DNA from: Candidatus Thiodubiliella endoseptemdiera
GTDB taxonomy: Bacteria; Pseudomonadota; Gammaproteobacteria; PS1; Pseudothioglobaceae
Assembly (NCBI GenBank): GCA_013416635.1
Contig: JACCHT010000001.1
Span: 868,001-932,000 of the forward strand
DNA length: 64,000 nt
Direction: 5' to 3'
Part shown: positions 19,206 through 28,490 of the stretch, piece after piece
Layout of the letters: every line of letters begins with the position of its first letter
Numbering within the stretch: position 1 is the stretch's first letter
The notes under the pieces: generated by a model
Seen by the model: only the letters and a program-made list of their open reading frames with translations
Databases searched by the model: none
Told to the model about the DNA's origin: nothing
Made by a program: the position numbers and the translations under genes

Positions 19206-21008
19206 CTAGATGGCTGACTCTAAAGCATTTGTAATATCCTGAATCACATCTTCCCACTCGCCGTCTTTGGTTTGCCTAAATAGTGTCATGATGTTTGGGT
19301 ACCAGTAGCTATCGGTTCTTTCCTCTGCCCATCTCCAGTCTTGGTTAAACGGTAACATAACGAATGTTTTAGTGCCGAGTGCGCCTGCAAAGTGTACGGT
19401 GGAGTTGTCGATGCTGATAACAAGGTCTAGAGCTTTGATTTGGGATGAAAAGTTGTCTAGGTCTTTGAATGGGTCGGCATCATCCCAGTCGTGGATAGTA
19501 ATGCCTATTTGGGCTGTGAAGTTATCTATCTCTTGCGCATGGTCGCCATATTGTAGGTTAATGATGTTGGCAGTTTGACTGGCTTGAGTTAGGATGGGTG
19601 TGAGTTGCTTTAAAGTCAGTGAGCGCTCTTGCTTGTGCTCTGCTTTAGCGCCACCCCTCCAAGAGATGCCAATACTTATGTCGTGTTCTAGGTTATTAAA
19701 TCTATTTTTCCAGATGCTAAAAAGCATTTTATCTGCTGTGAGATAAGGCTGGTGTTTGTAGAAGTCTTTAATATCATTACGATAGAATTTAGGCAATGAG
19801 CCAATAAATAGCCAATAGTCTAGGTCTTTTTCTAAATCAGCATAACGGTTATCAGGGTCTTTGGGAATGGCTGTTAGGAAGTCAAAGGAGTGGTTGAATA
19901 TCTCTACTAGTCTGGGATCACAAGCTAGGGTGATTTTGGTGCTTGGGTTTTGTTGTACGATGGTAGATAACTCTGGCAGTACTGAGGCAAACATCACTTC
20001 ATCACCGATGCCTTGTTCTGGGATAATGAGGATGTGTTGACTTGCTAGGTCTTGATTTGGGTTGTCGCTTTGGTATTGGGGGGTTGAGATAGTGGGTGGA
20101 ACCGCATTTCTATTTTCTCTATTCTCATGATAGCGAAATTCATAAAATTCAAATCCCTTATTAAACTCTCCAAAATTAAGTTTTAATAAAGATAAATGAA
20201 ATTGCGTATCTACGCAATTGGGGTTAATTTCTAGTGCTTTTTTATAATAATTGATAGTTTTTTCAAATTTTTTTTGTTTTTTAAAGGTGCTAGCTAAATT
20301 ATTATACGTATCAATACAATTAGGGTTATTTTCTAATGCTTTCTTATAATGTTTAACAGCCTTTTCATATTCTTTTTGCTCTTCGAGAAGCGTGCCGAAA
20401 TTATTATGTGCATCAGCATAATTGGGGCTAATTTCAAGTGCTTTTTGATAATATTCTTTTGCCTCTATAAATCGTTTTTGCTCTTCGAGCAAAATCGCTA
20501 AATTATAATATGCTTCTGCATAATTTGTGTTAATTCTAATTGCCTCTTGATAGTGCTTAGTGGCCATTTCAAATTTCTTTTGTTCTTTAAATAATAAAGC
20601 TAAATTATTATGTGCAACAGCATAACTTGGATTAATTTTTAATGCTTTTTTGTAGTGCTTAATGGCTTCTTCAAACTGTTTTTGATCTTTTAACAAGGTT
20701 GCTAAATTGCAGTGCGCATTAAAGTCGTTTGGCTTTAGTTTTAATGTTTTTTGATAGTATTCCTTTGCTAAATTCAGCTGTTTAAGGGTGTGTGCAAGCG
20801 CACCTGCATTTGATAACAAGTTAATATCATTTGGAAAAAACTTTAAAGCTTGTTGAGACAAGTCTAAGCTTTTTTGATAATTACCTTGCTTGTGGAACAA
20901 AATAATTTCAGAATAAAACTGCTTTACATTGTTTTTTAAGTTGCCACTTGGGTATTTTACATGCGATACAGCACTTCTCTTGCTAGGCTTTTTATTATTT
21001 CTAGACAT
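19206..21008 (-). CDS. TPR protein with C-terminal glycosyltransferase-like domain
   Basis: About 600 residues. After a basic N-terminus there are seven to eight tetratricopeptide repeats of 34 residues (consensus NPxxADAHNNLGxLLxEQKxFExAxKHYxKAL). The C-terminal half has GIGDEVMFASVLPEL, LACDPRLVEIF, a SWRGG region and the late LVISIDNSTVHFAGALGTKTFVMLPF segment. The layout resembles OGT/GT9-like TPR glycosyltransferases. The ATG at 21008 is preferred over an upstream TTG at 21023. Role in surface glycosylation is inference. Confidence 0.75.
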   Translation of the reverse strand: MSRNNKKPSKRSAVSHVKYPSGNLKNNVKQFYSEIILFHKQGNYQKSLDLSQQALKFFPNDINLLSNAGALAHTLKQLNLAKEYYQKTLKLKPNDFNAHCNLATLLKDQKQFEEAIKHYKKALKINPSYAVAHNNLALLFKEQKKFEMATKHYQEAIRINTNYAEAYYNLAILLEEQKRFIEAKEYYQKALEISPNYADAHNNFGTLLEEQKEYEKAVKHYKKALENNPNCIDTYNNLASTFKKQKKFEKTINYYKKALEINPNCVDTQFHLSLLKLNFGEFNKGFEFYEFRYHENRENRNAVPPTISTPQYQSDNPNQDLASQHILIIPEQGIGDEVMFASVLPELSTIVQQNPSTKITLACDPRLVEIFNHSFDFLTAIPKDPDNRYADLEKDLDYWLFIGSLPKFYRNDIKDFYKHQPYLTADKMLFSIWKNRFNNLEHDISIGISWRGGAKAEHKQERSLTLKQLTPILTQASQTANIINLQYGDHAQEIDNFTAQIGITIHDWDDADPFKDLDNFSSQIKALDLVISIDNSTVHFAGALGTKTFVMLPFNQDWRWAEERTDSYWYPNIMTLFRQTKDGEWEDVIQDITNALESAI

Positions 21009-21054
21009 TAACTCTGCAATCAATTAGAACATATACATACTTTTATTTTTGCAC

Positions 21055-23358
21055 CTATAATTGTTTGGCAATTAAATCATCTAACACCATAATTTGCCCT
21101 TTACTATTGGAGCCCCAACATTCAACAGAGTTATCCATTTTTAGAGCACAGGAATGAACTCTTCCCAGTGTGATTTGTTTTGCAATAAGATTATTTGTCA
21201 TGGGAGACCCCGTTGGGGGGCTCCCCCAACATTCAACGGAATTATCCATTTTTATAGCACAGGAATGATAAGTACTTGAGGCAACTTGTTTAGCAAGAAG
21301 GTTGCTTGGAACAAAAGTTTGCCCATAACCGTCAGACCCCCAACATTCTATAGTGTTATCTGTTTTTAAGGCGCAGGAATGCTTTGACCCTAGCGCAATT
21401 TGCTTGGCAATTAAATTGGCTGGCACATCAGTTTGTTTATTACTATTAAGCCCCCAACACTGGACAGTATTGTCAAATTTTAAAGCACATGAATGGTTTG
21501 ATCCTAATGAAATTTGCTTAGCAGTTAAGCCTTCTGGCACTGTAGCTTGTCCTCTATTGTTTCTTCCCCAACATTCAACAGTATTATCAAGTTTTAAAGC
21601 ACAACTGTGAAAGTGTCCAGATGCAATTTGTTTAGCAATTAAGTCATTTGGTACATTAGTCTGGCCATAGCCACCATAGCCCCAACATTTAACAGTATTA
21701 TCTGGCTTTAAGACGCAATTATGATTAATTCCTGACGCAATTTGTTTTGCTATAAGTCCTATAGGTACATTGAGTTGACCGTAACCATTGTACCCCCAGC
21801 ACCCAACACTATTGTCTGACTGGATAGCACAGGTGTGAGTCTCTCCACCAATAGAACTCGCCGACCCCAACTGACAAGCAGGACCACATCGTTGTGCTTG
21901 GGTTTCTTGTAAATAGTTTTTTAGCAACTTTGCCCTAGCAGGCAAGAACTGCTCAGTGAGTGCTGAGGATAGACTGCCTCGTTCATTGACATGAACAAAA
22001 AAGCCGCTGTTTGGCCAATTAACATTCGGTGCAACTTCTGCACCGTTACTGTTTTGATGACACCCACTACAACTCATTGCCTCAGCGCGGTTTCTAATCA
22101 TCTGTGGGGTATAAGAGGATAGACTTAGTTCATCTAGTTTGTTGTTAATTGCACTGCCTAAGGTTGTGTTTCTTGGATTTGCAGTGTTATCACTACTGCT
22201 TGAATCTGATTGGAATTCATTGTAGTGGTTGTCACTACCTAATCCAAAGCCATTGATGATACTACTAGCATCGGGATTGTTTGTGTGTTTTTCAGGTGTT
22301 AAGAGATTGTCAATATAGTGATTGTCAAAGTCATTATTAAAGTAAGTGCGTAATGCCTTTAGTTCGTTTGATTCTGAGTTTTGTTCGTTGTCAAATAGTT
22401 GTTTAAGTGGGTTGTCTTTAACGGTGTCTGCAGCTAGTATGGCTTTGCCGTTTGTATCAATATCAGTTTTAAACTCTCTTAACTGCCAAGGTCCATCAAC
22501 AAATTGATTAGAGCGAATTTGCCCTGTTTCATGGGTGTAGTGAGTAAAGTTTACTACAGCTGGGAGATTAACACCTTCATGTTCTAAACCTTGATAGAAG
22601 AATTTTTCTAATTCTACTAGGGCTTGCGCTTTGGTTTTTTGCCCAACTTTTTGCCAAAAATCTACTACCGCATAACAACCTGCTGAGCCTTTAGATGGTT
22701 CAGGATTAGGGTATTGTGCTTCAAAGATTAGGAAGAAGCGTCCTGCGCCAGTATTCTTATGATAGATAATACGATACTCACCACAATGCTCACCACTACT
22801 GGCAGATAGGTCAAAGCGATTAAACACTGCTGTTGGGAGCATGCCATCATTATTAATTAAATCACTTGAGTCAAGACCTGCTTCGTTGTTTCTTGCTTGC
22901 AGTGACATATTAAGAAAGCCATTGGCTTTTGAGGTGGTGGTCAAGGTGTTAAACAAACTACCTAGTAGTTGGGCATTGGAATTATCGGTTGCGGTTTCAC
23001 TACTGGTGTTACGAATCTTTGTTAGGGTTTTATCAAGAGCAAAGGCATCGTTAAAAGCAGCAACATCTACACCAGTATCGCCTCGACTAAAAACTAGGGC
23101 ATTGTTGTTAATAGTGTCTGTTGATAATTGTTGAGTTTGGCTGGATTGTTTTTGTAAGAAACTATCCATTAAGTTAGGCTCGGCTGTGCGACCACCAGCA
23201 ATAGCAGTGTTCATTATGCTTGTTATGCTAAAAGCAAGTAGGGTAAATAGTGTGGTTAAGAAGTGTTTTAGGGGGGGTATTCTGTAGTTAAAGGTTGAAT
23301 TTGTTGATTGGTGCTTAAGTTGGTGTTTAAATGGATATTTGGCTTGTGTGTTTTGCAT
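21055..23358 (-). CDS. Secreted RCC1-repeat protein with a CxxCH motif
   Basis: About 767 residues. The ATG at 23358 follows a strong GGGGGAG ribosome site. The N-terminus has a basic stretch and then a hydrophobic segment (FLTTLFTLLAFSITSIMNTAIAGG), a likely signal peptide. The first about 480 residues are an unrecognised domain that ends with SCSGCH, a CxxCH c-type heme-binding motif. The C-terminal part has about eight RCC1-type repeats of about 33 residues (SCALKxDNTVECWGxNxxGQ), each with paired Cys. RCC1 repeats normally form a beta-propeller. Export is inferred. Confidence 0.72.
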   Translation of the reverse strand: MQNTQAKYPFKHQLKHQSTNSTFNYRIPPLKHFLTTLFTLLAFSITSIMNTAIAGGRTAEPNLMDSFLQKQSSQTQQLSTDTINNNALVFSRGDTGVDVAAFNDAFALDKTLTKIRNTSSETATDNSNAQLLGSLFNTLTTTSKANGFLNMSLQARNNEAGLDSSDLINNDGMLPTAVFNRFDLSASSGEHCGEYRIIYHKNTGAGRFFLIFEAQYPNPEPSKGSAGCYAVVDFWQKVGQKTKAQALVELEKFFYQGLEHEGVNLPAVVNFTHYTHETGQIRSNQFVDGPWQLREFKTDIDTNGKAILAADTVKDNPLKQLFDNEQNSESNELKALRTYFNNDFDNHYIDNLLTPEKHTNNPDASSIINGFGLGSDNHYNEFQSDSSSSDNTANPRNTTLGSAINNKLDELSLSSYTPQMIRNRAEAMSCSGCHQNSNGAEVAPNVNWPNSGFFVHVNERGSLSSALTEQFLPARAKLLKNYLQETQAQRCGPACQLGSASSIGGETHTCAIQSDNSVGCWGYNGYGQLNVPIGLIAKQIASGINHNCVLKPDNTVKCWGYGGYGQTNVPNDLIAKQIASGHFHSCALKLDNTVECWGRNNRGQATVPEGLTAKQISLGSNHSCALKFDNTVQCWGLNSNKQTDVPANLIAKQIALGSKHSCALKTDNTIECWGSDGYGQTFVPSNLLAKQVASSTYHSCAIKMDNSVECWGSPPTGSPMTNNLIAKQITLGRVHSCALKMDNSVECWGSNSKGQIMVLDDLIAKQL

Positions 23359-23467
23359 AATTCTCCCCCAATTGATTTTGTAGTTACGGTTTATTATAAC
23401 CATTCTTTTTGGCTAATGGGGGGGTATTTGGTATTTTTGTAGATCTAAAATAACTTTTGTATTAAGT

Positions 23468-24967
23468 CTAACGCCGATAACTAATAGCCTCACTTAAATG
23501 TTGGGTGTTAACGCTGTCTGAGTTATCCAAGTCCGCAATAGTTCTAGTAACCTTTAGGATGCGGTGATAAGCTCTGGCGGATAGGTGGAATTTATCAATT
23601 GCCATTTCTAATAGTTGTTTGTTGGCTTGGTCTAACTTTATCAGTTTGTCGATTTCATCAGGGGTGAGTTTGTCGTTGGTTTTGCCTTGTCGCTGAATTT
23701 GTTTGTTGTAGGCTTTAAGTACTCTTGCTCGTATGACTTCGCTGGATTCTGCGTCTGTATTTTCTTGATTAAGTAAATCCTTTTTTGGTAGGGGTGGGAC
23801 GGTTAACACCATGTCAATTCTGTCTAATAGCGGCCCTGATATTTTGTTTTTATATCTATCAATCTGATCTTCTGTGCAGTGGCATTTATTGGTGCCATCG
23901 CCATAATAGCCACAGGGACAGGGATTCATTGCGCCGATGAGTTGGAAATTGGCAGGAAAAATGGCTTGTTGCGCGGCACGAGATAGGTGGATTTCGCCTT
24001 TTTCTAGTGGCTGTCGTAATACTTCTAAAACGCTTCTTGGAAATTCTGGCAATTCATCTAAAAATAGCACACCTTCATGGGCTAATGAAATTTCCCCTGG
24101 TTTGGGTGGTGAACCGCCTCCGACTAATGCTACTGCCGATGATGAATGATGTGGACTGCGGAAGGGACGGATTTTGAGTTGATTTAACTCTAAAGGCTTG
24201 TTGGCAACTGAATAAATAGACGCACGCTCCAATGCCTTAATGATGCCGAGTGAGGGCATAATCGATGGCAATCGCTCTGCTAACATCGTTTTACCTGAGC
24301 CAGGTGGGCCAATTAAAAGTAGGTTGTGTCCGCCACTAACGGCAATTTCTAAAGCGTGTTTAGCGTGATGTTGCCCTTTAACTTGAGCAAAATCATTTTG
24401 ATAAACGGGTTGATTATCAGTCAAATTATGCACTAATTTATCAACATCACTAACCCCTTGCAAAAACTCACAAACCTTTAGTAGGTGGTGACATGGATAG
24501 ATTTTTGCCTGACTCACCAATGTGTATTGCTCGGCTTCTTGCATCGGCAAAATAATATTATGTGCGACCTGACTACTGGCAATAATAGCAGGCAGCAATC
24601 CTTCAGTAGCGCGCAATGTGCCATCCAGCCCTAATTCGCCATATAATTCAAAATTATCTAGGTTGATGCTGGGTTTAAGTTGCTCACTTGACAATAGCAA
24701 GCCAATCGCAATAGGCAAATCATAACGCCCACCACTTTTAGGTAAATTGGCAGGTGCTAAACTAACTGTAATGCGTCCTTTGGGGAATTTGAATTGCGAA
24801 TTCATCAGTGCACTACGGACACGGTCTTTGCTTTCACGCACTGCCCCTTCGGGCAAACCGACGATGGAAAACCCAGGCAAACCCCCTGAAATATGCACCT
24901 CAATAGTAACGAGTGGCGCATCCATTCCTGTGGATGCACGGGTGAAAATTTTAGCTAATTTACTCAT
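23468..24967 (-). CDS. comM: ComM/YifB AAA+ helicase
   Basis: Branch-migration helicase that promotes recombination of incoming DNA in natural transformation. Length 499 residues from ATG 24967. An N-terminal Lon-protease-like fold ([20 protein letters not shown]) is followed by Walker [32 protein letters not shown], Walker [11 protein letters not shown], the [10 protein letters not shown] zinc-like cysteine segment and a C-terminal lid domain. The start overlaps the tsaD stop by ATGA. Its 3' third is duplicated in diverged form at 18.3 kb. Confidence 0.93.
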   Translation of the reverse strand: MSKLAKIFTRASTGMDAPLVTIEVHISGGLPGFSIVGLPEGAVRESKDRVRSALMNSQFKFPKGRITVSLAPANLPKSGGRYDLPIAIGLLLSSEQLKPSINLDNFELYGELGLDGTLRATEGLLPAIIASSQVAHNIILPMQEAEQYTLVSQAKIYPCHHLLKVCEFLQGVSDVDKLVHNLTDNQPVYQNDFAQVKGQHHAKHALEIAVSGGHNLLLIGPPGSGKTMLAERLPSIMPSLGIIKALERASIYSVANKPLELNQLKIRPFRSPHHSSSAVALVGGGSPPKPGEISLAHEGVLFLDELPEFPRSVLEVLRQPLEKGEIHLSRAAQQAIFPANFQLIGAMNPCPCGYYGDGTNKCHCTEDQIDRYKNKISGPLLDRIDMVLTVPPLPKKDLLNQENTDAESSEVIRARVLKAYNKQIQRQGKTNDKLTPDEIDKLIKLDQANKQLLEMAIDKFHLSARAYHRILKVTRTIADLDNSDSVNTQHLSEAISYRR

Positions 24968-25978
24968 ACTGCTTGTAATTCCTCTAAACTCCATCTTGGA
25001 TTAATAACAATTTCATTGCCGCTCGTGGTTTGTCCCCTGACTAATCTGAGATGTCCTGCAAGTGCAATCATTGCACCATTATCGGTGCAAAATTCTTGAC
25101 GCGGATAAAATACTTCTGCTTTTGCTTTTTTACCCATTGTATTTAATTCCTTACGCAATGCAGTATTGGCACTCACGCCACCTGCAACCACCAAAGTTTT
25201 ATACCCTGTTTGCACTAAGGCACGGCGACATTTAATCATCAGTGTTTGCGTTGATGCCACTTCAAAGGCTTTAGCAATATCAGCTTTTTGCTCCGGGTAT
25301 TTGGCAAAAGTATTACGGGCAAAAGTTTTAAGTCCGCTGAAACTAAAATCTAGACCAGGTCTATCAATCATCGGTCTTGGAAATTTAAATGTCCCTTCAA
25401 CGCCTTGCTCGGCAAGTGTTGCTAAGGCTGGTCCTCCCGGATAGCCCAAACCTAAAATCTTGGCAGTTTTATCAAAGGCTTCGCCCACAGCGTCGTCCAA
25501 AGATTCGCCTAATATTTTATACTGCCCTATGGCTTTGACATCGACTAACATCGTATGCCCGCCCGACACTAATAATGCTACAAAAGGAAATTTTGGTTGT
25601 TTTGCTTCTAATAAAGGAGCAAGTAAATGCCCTTCCATATGATGCACACCGAGAGCGGGAATCTTGAGGCTCCACGCCAAAGATTTTGCCACTGCACTGC
25701 CTACCAATAATGCCCCTGCTAAGCCTGGCCCTGCGGTATAAGCAATGCCATCAATATCGGTAAGTTGTAAATTTGCCTCTTTGAGCACAGCTTTAATCAG
25801 GTAATACGCGCTGGATATGGTCACGAGATGCCAATTCTGGCACAACACCACCATATTCTGCGTGGATCTCAACTTGGGAAAATAATTGATGTGCAATTAG
25901 TCCGTCTTGCTCTGAATACAAACCGATACCTGTTTCATCGCACGAACTTTCTATGCCAAGTGTGATAAATTTAGCCAC
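24964..25978 (-). CDS. tsaD: tRNA t6A threonylcarbamoyltransferase TsaD, one frameshift
   Basis: Essential enzyme adding threonylcarbamoyl to A37 of ANN-decoding tRNAs. The GTG at 25978 gives [17 protein letters not shown], the canonical start. Metal-binding [13 protein letters not shown], the DFSFSGLKT segment and VAGGVSAN are present. The frame breaks near 25,797, just after DHIQRVLP, and resumes with [11 protein letters not shown]; one extra base or two missing bases explain it. The start overlaps the lptB end by 8 nt, making lptB-tsaD-comM a packed operon. As the gene is essential, the break is most likely a sequencing error. Confidence 0.9.
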
Positions 25979-26699
25979 GCTCGCCCAGATAAACTTCACG
26001 CACTCTGTCGTTATCTAAAATATCATCTTTACTGCCTTCAGCAATAATTGTGCCTCCGTGCAACACATAAGAATGGTCACATGTATCTAACATTTCACGG
26101 TAATTATGGTCGGTAATCAACACGCCAATGCCCTTATCTTTCAACTGAAAAATAATCTCTTGTATGTCGCCGACAGAAATCGGGTCAACTCCCGCAAATG
26201 GCTCATCTAATAAGACAAATTTTGGATGCATTGCCAATGCTCTGGCAATTTCCACGCGTCGCCTTTCACCACCTGATAGACTCAAACCATCTAATTTGCG
26301 AATATGTTGAATATTAAATTCATTCAATAAACCTTCTAAATTATCTTCTTTAGCCTCTTTGTCTAAATTATTATTCAGTTCTAAAACTGCCATAATATTA
26401 TCTTCAACCGAGAGTTTCCTGAAAATAGAAGGCTCTTGAGGTAAATAACCCAACCCCAATTTAGCGCGTTTGTGCATTGGTAAACGCTCAATCCTATGAT
26501 TATTTAGGGCTACTTGCCCTGAATCGGATTTAACCAATCCACAAGCAATATAAAAACAAGTGGTTTTTCCTGCACCATTAGGGCCAAGCAATCCCACTAT
26601 TTCACCGCTTTGTACAAAAAATGAAGCATTAGAAACCACATTTCTACCTGAGTAGGATTTACTAATATTAGAAATATTAAGCGAGTGCGCTGTGGACAT
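25971..26699 (-). CDS. lptB: LPS export ABC transporter ATPase
   Basis: Cytoplasmic ATPase of the LptB2FGC complex that extracts lipopolysaccharide from the inner membrane. Walker [11 protein letters not shown]-loop region [19 protein letters not shown], signature [16 protein letters not shown], Walker [14 protein letters not shown] and switch TDHN are all present. Length 242 residues. The usual upstream partners lptA, lptC and rpoN are not next to it. Confidence 0.94.
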   Translation of the reverse strand: MSTAHSLNISNISKSYSGRNVVSNASFFVQSGEIVGLLGPNGAGKTTCFYIACGLVKSDSGQVALNNHRIERLPMHKRAKLGLGYLPQEPSIFRKLSVEDNIMAVLELNNNLDKEAKEDNLEGLLNEFNIQHIRKLDGLSLSGGERRRVEIARALAMHPKFVLLDEPFAGVDPISVGDIQEIIFQLKDKGIGVLITDHNYREMLDTCDHSYVLHGGTIIAEGSKDDILDNDRVREVYLGERG

Positions 26700-26720
26700 A
26701 AGTCAAAAAATGTTTATAAT
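26693..26720 (+). promoter_or_regulatory. Sigma70-like promoter for the bactofilin gene
   Basis: TGGACA (26693-26698), 16-bp spacer, TATAAT (26715-26720), 30 bp before the bactofilin ATG. The -35 box overlaps the lptB start codon on the other strand. Confidence 0.55.
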
Positions 26721-26749
26721 TGCCAATTTTATCACTAATACTTAAGCTT

Positions 26750-27406
26750 ATGTTTGCCACTAAAAAACCTGATACTGTTACACCATCAAAAGCACCAACT
26801 TCTGCTCCACCTAAGCCAACCCCTAGAACAGCAAATAGCGCTCAACACACTTCCGCTACCCCTGTTACTAGCAAAACAGGGAAAACTACTATTTCTAAAG
26901 ATTGTTTTATTAAAGGAGACCTTTGCATAAATATGAATAATCATCAAAACGCCATCTTTCATCAAATTACAAACTTTTTAAAAACACCCTTAGCCCTGCT
27001 AGGAGTGGATTTAAAAATTTCCAATTTAATAAAATCTGTCATTTTGCTAATCATCCCTATTTATGCAAAGGTCTCTAAAGGGGATATTGCAGGCAATGAT
27101 GATATTAGTGTCTTGGGTAAAGTAGATGGTACTATCACCCTTAAAGATAGCGTTCTTACTATTGAAGAGTCGGGCAATGTGAAAGCCAATATCTTTGCTA
27201 GAGTAGTTAATGTGATTGGCGAAGTGACTGGCAATATTGATGCTGGAGAGAAAATCATTATTCACGAGGACGGCAATGTAACTGGTGATATGACTGCACC
27301 AAAAATTATCTTAAAAGACGGTTCTTATTTCAAGGGCAATGTTTCTATGACTAGCGGGAAGGTAGATGAAGAACCTGCAAAAACTGAGATGAATAAACCT
27401 GCTTAA
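26750..27406 (+). CDS. Bactofilin with an in-frame MITE insertion
   Basis: Polymer-forming cytoskeletal protein. A Pro/Thr/Ser-rich N-terminus is followed by the bactofilin beta-helix: TTISKDCFIKGD, then GDIAGNDDISVLGKVDGTI, GNVKANIFARVVNVIGEVTGNI and KIILKDGSYFKGNVSM. About 55 residues encoded by MITE copy 7 interrupt the first strand after FIKG, and the duplicated KG/GD resumes the native sequence. The frame stays open only because this MITE copy lacks one A. The gene also overlaps birA convergently by 56 bp. Without the insert the protein would be about 163 residues. Confidence 0.8.
   Translation: MFATKKPDTVTPSKAPTSAPPKPTPRTANSAQHTSATPVTSKTGKTTISKDCFIKGDLCINMNNHQNAIFHQITNFLKTPLALLGVDLKISNLIKSVILLIIPIYAKVSKGDIAGNDDISVLGKVDGTITLKDSVLTIEESGNVKANIFARVVNVIGEVTGNIDAGEKIIIHEDGNVTGDMTAPKIILKDGSYFKGNVSMTSGKVDEEPAKTEMNKPA
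26916..27075. repeat. MITE copy 7, inside the bactofilin gene (160 bp)
   Basis: Opposite orientation to copies 1-6, flanked by taaag duplications. It has five As instead of six in the aaaaaa run near 27012-27017. Insert plus duplication is therefore 165 bp, a multiple of three. A normal 161-bp copy would place a TAA right after the element. Confidence 0.93.
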
Positions 27407-28103
27407 TAGCGTCTTTGGTTTTAACCAATAACACCCCTTCCTTATTGACACCATAACATAGGCCTGAAAAGGTCTGTTTTTTGTCGTCGTATTGAACTTC
27501 AATGCCGTATAAATAATCAACATCAGCCCATTGTTGAGTAAAACACTCAAAGCCTTTGGTTTCAAAAATCTGACAAAATTGTAGGATTTTATCAATCAAC
27601 GATTTGGTTAACTCCAATTGATTAATGGGGGTTTTACTGATAGTGTGCAAATCTGTCCACAGCGTTTGGCAACCAATATTGACATCAATATTCAAACCAA
27701 TACCGATAACAACAGACTGTGTTTGATTTTGCAGACTGTTTTCAATCAATATTCCTGCTAATTTTTTATCCTGGTAATAAACATCATTTGGCCATTTTAG
27801 TTTCAAATCGGGCATATCCAACACTTCAATCAACGCCAATCCAATCACCAAGCTCAGTCCACTCAAATTCACATCTGCTGGAAATATCCTACGAATAGAG
27901 AGCAAAATACTGCTATTTTTATCACTACACCATTGCCGATTGTGTTGCCCTTTACCTTGTGTTTGTCGCGTGCTGACACATACTTGAGTTTTCGGTGAAA
28001 AGGCCAACGCTGAAAGATAATCGTTGGTGCTGGGGATGGTATCAAAAATATGGCAATCAATGTCGCCAGATAAATGGATTTTTAAATCAGAATAATCAAC
28101 CAT
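27351..28103 (-). CDS. birA: Biotin--[acetyl-CoA-carboxylase] ligase
   Basis: Attaches biotin to the carboxylase carrier protein. The 250-residue protein has the PSTNDYL region, TRQTQGKGQHNRQW (biotinyl-AMP loop, corresponding to GRGRRG), LKWPNDVYYQDKKLAGILIE and GIGLNI. There is no N-terminal helix-turn-helix, so this is the catalytic-only form that cannot act as the bio operon repressor. The start at 28103 is chosen because upstream codons belong to dgkA's overlapping end; the overlap with dgkA is 22 nt. Confidence 0.9.
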   Translation of the reverse strand: MVDYSDLKIHLSGDIDCHIFDTIPSTNDYLSALAFSPKTQVCVSTRQTQGKGQHNRQWCSDKNSSILLSIRRIFPADVNLSGLSLVIGLALIEVLDMPDLKLKWPNDVYYQDKKLAGILIENSLQNQTQSVVIGIGLNIDVNIGCQTLWTDLHTISKTPINQLELTKSLIDKILQFCQIFETKGFECFTQQWADVDYLYGIEVQYDDKKQTFSGLCYGVNKEGVLLVKTKDAIKQVYSSQFLQVLHLPSR

Positions 28104-28438
28104 ACCGCTACAACTAACATTAAGGATAACCAAACTGCTGCGGAACCCATATCTTTTGCGGCACCTGAAAGTATATGATACTCATCACCAATTCTATCTA
28201 CAACTGATTCGATGGCTGAATTTAAAATTTCAACAATAAGCACCAAAAAGACAGGGGCAATAAGCAACACGCGTTCAACGGCCCCGTCGCGTAAATAGAA
28301 TGCCAAAGGGATTAAGATAATACTAAGCCAGACCTCTTGTCTAAAAGCAGCTTCCGATTGATAGCAGACCTTAAGCCCTTGCATAGAAAATGTGTAAGCA
28401 CTAAAAATTCGCTTTAATCCTGTTGCTTCGTTTTTCAT
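28082..28438 (-). CDS. dgkA: Diacylglycerol kinase
   Basis: Small integral membrane kinase that recycles diacylglycerol. It is 118 residues with an amphipathic N-terminus, three hydrophobic helices, and the signature VEILNSAIESVVDRI followed by AKDMGSAAV, which hold the catalytic and Mg-binding acidic residues. The ATG at 28438 gives the family-typical MKNEATGLKRIFSAY start. Longer upstream reading overlaps truA's start and is rejected. Confidence 0.93.
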   Translation of the reverse strand: MKNEATGLKRIFSAYTFSMQGLKVCYQSEAAFRQEVWLSIILIPLAFYLRDGAVERVLLIAPVFLVLIVEILNSAIESVVDRIGDEYHILSGAAKDMGSAAVWLSLMLVVAVWLIILI

Positions 28439-28490
28439 ATAAGTATTTAGCGTATAAAATGAGATAATTTTACACCGAAAAACAACAACA

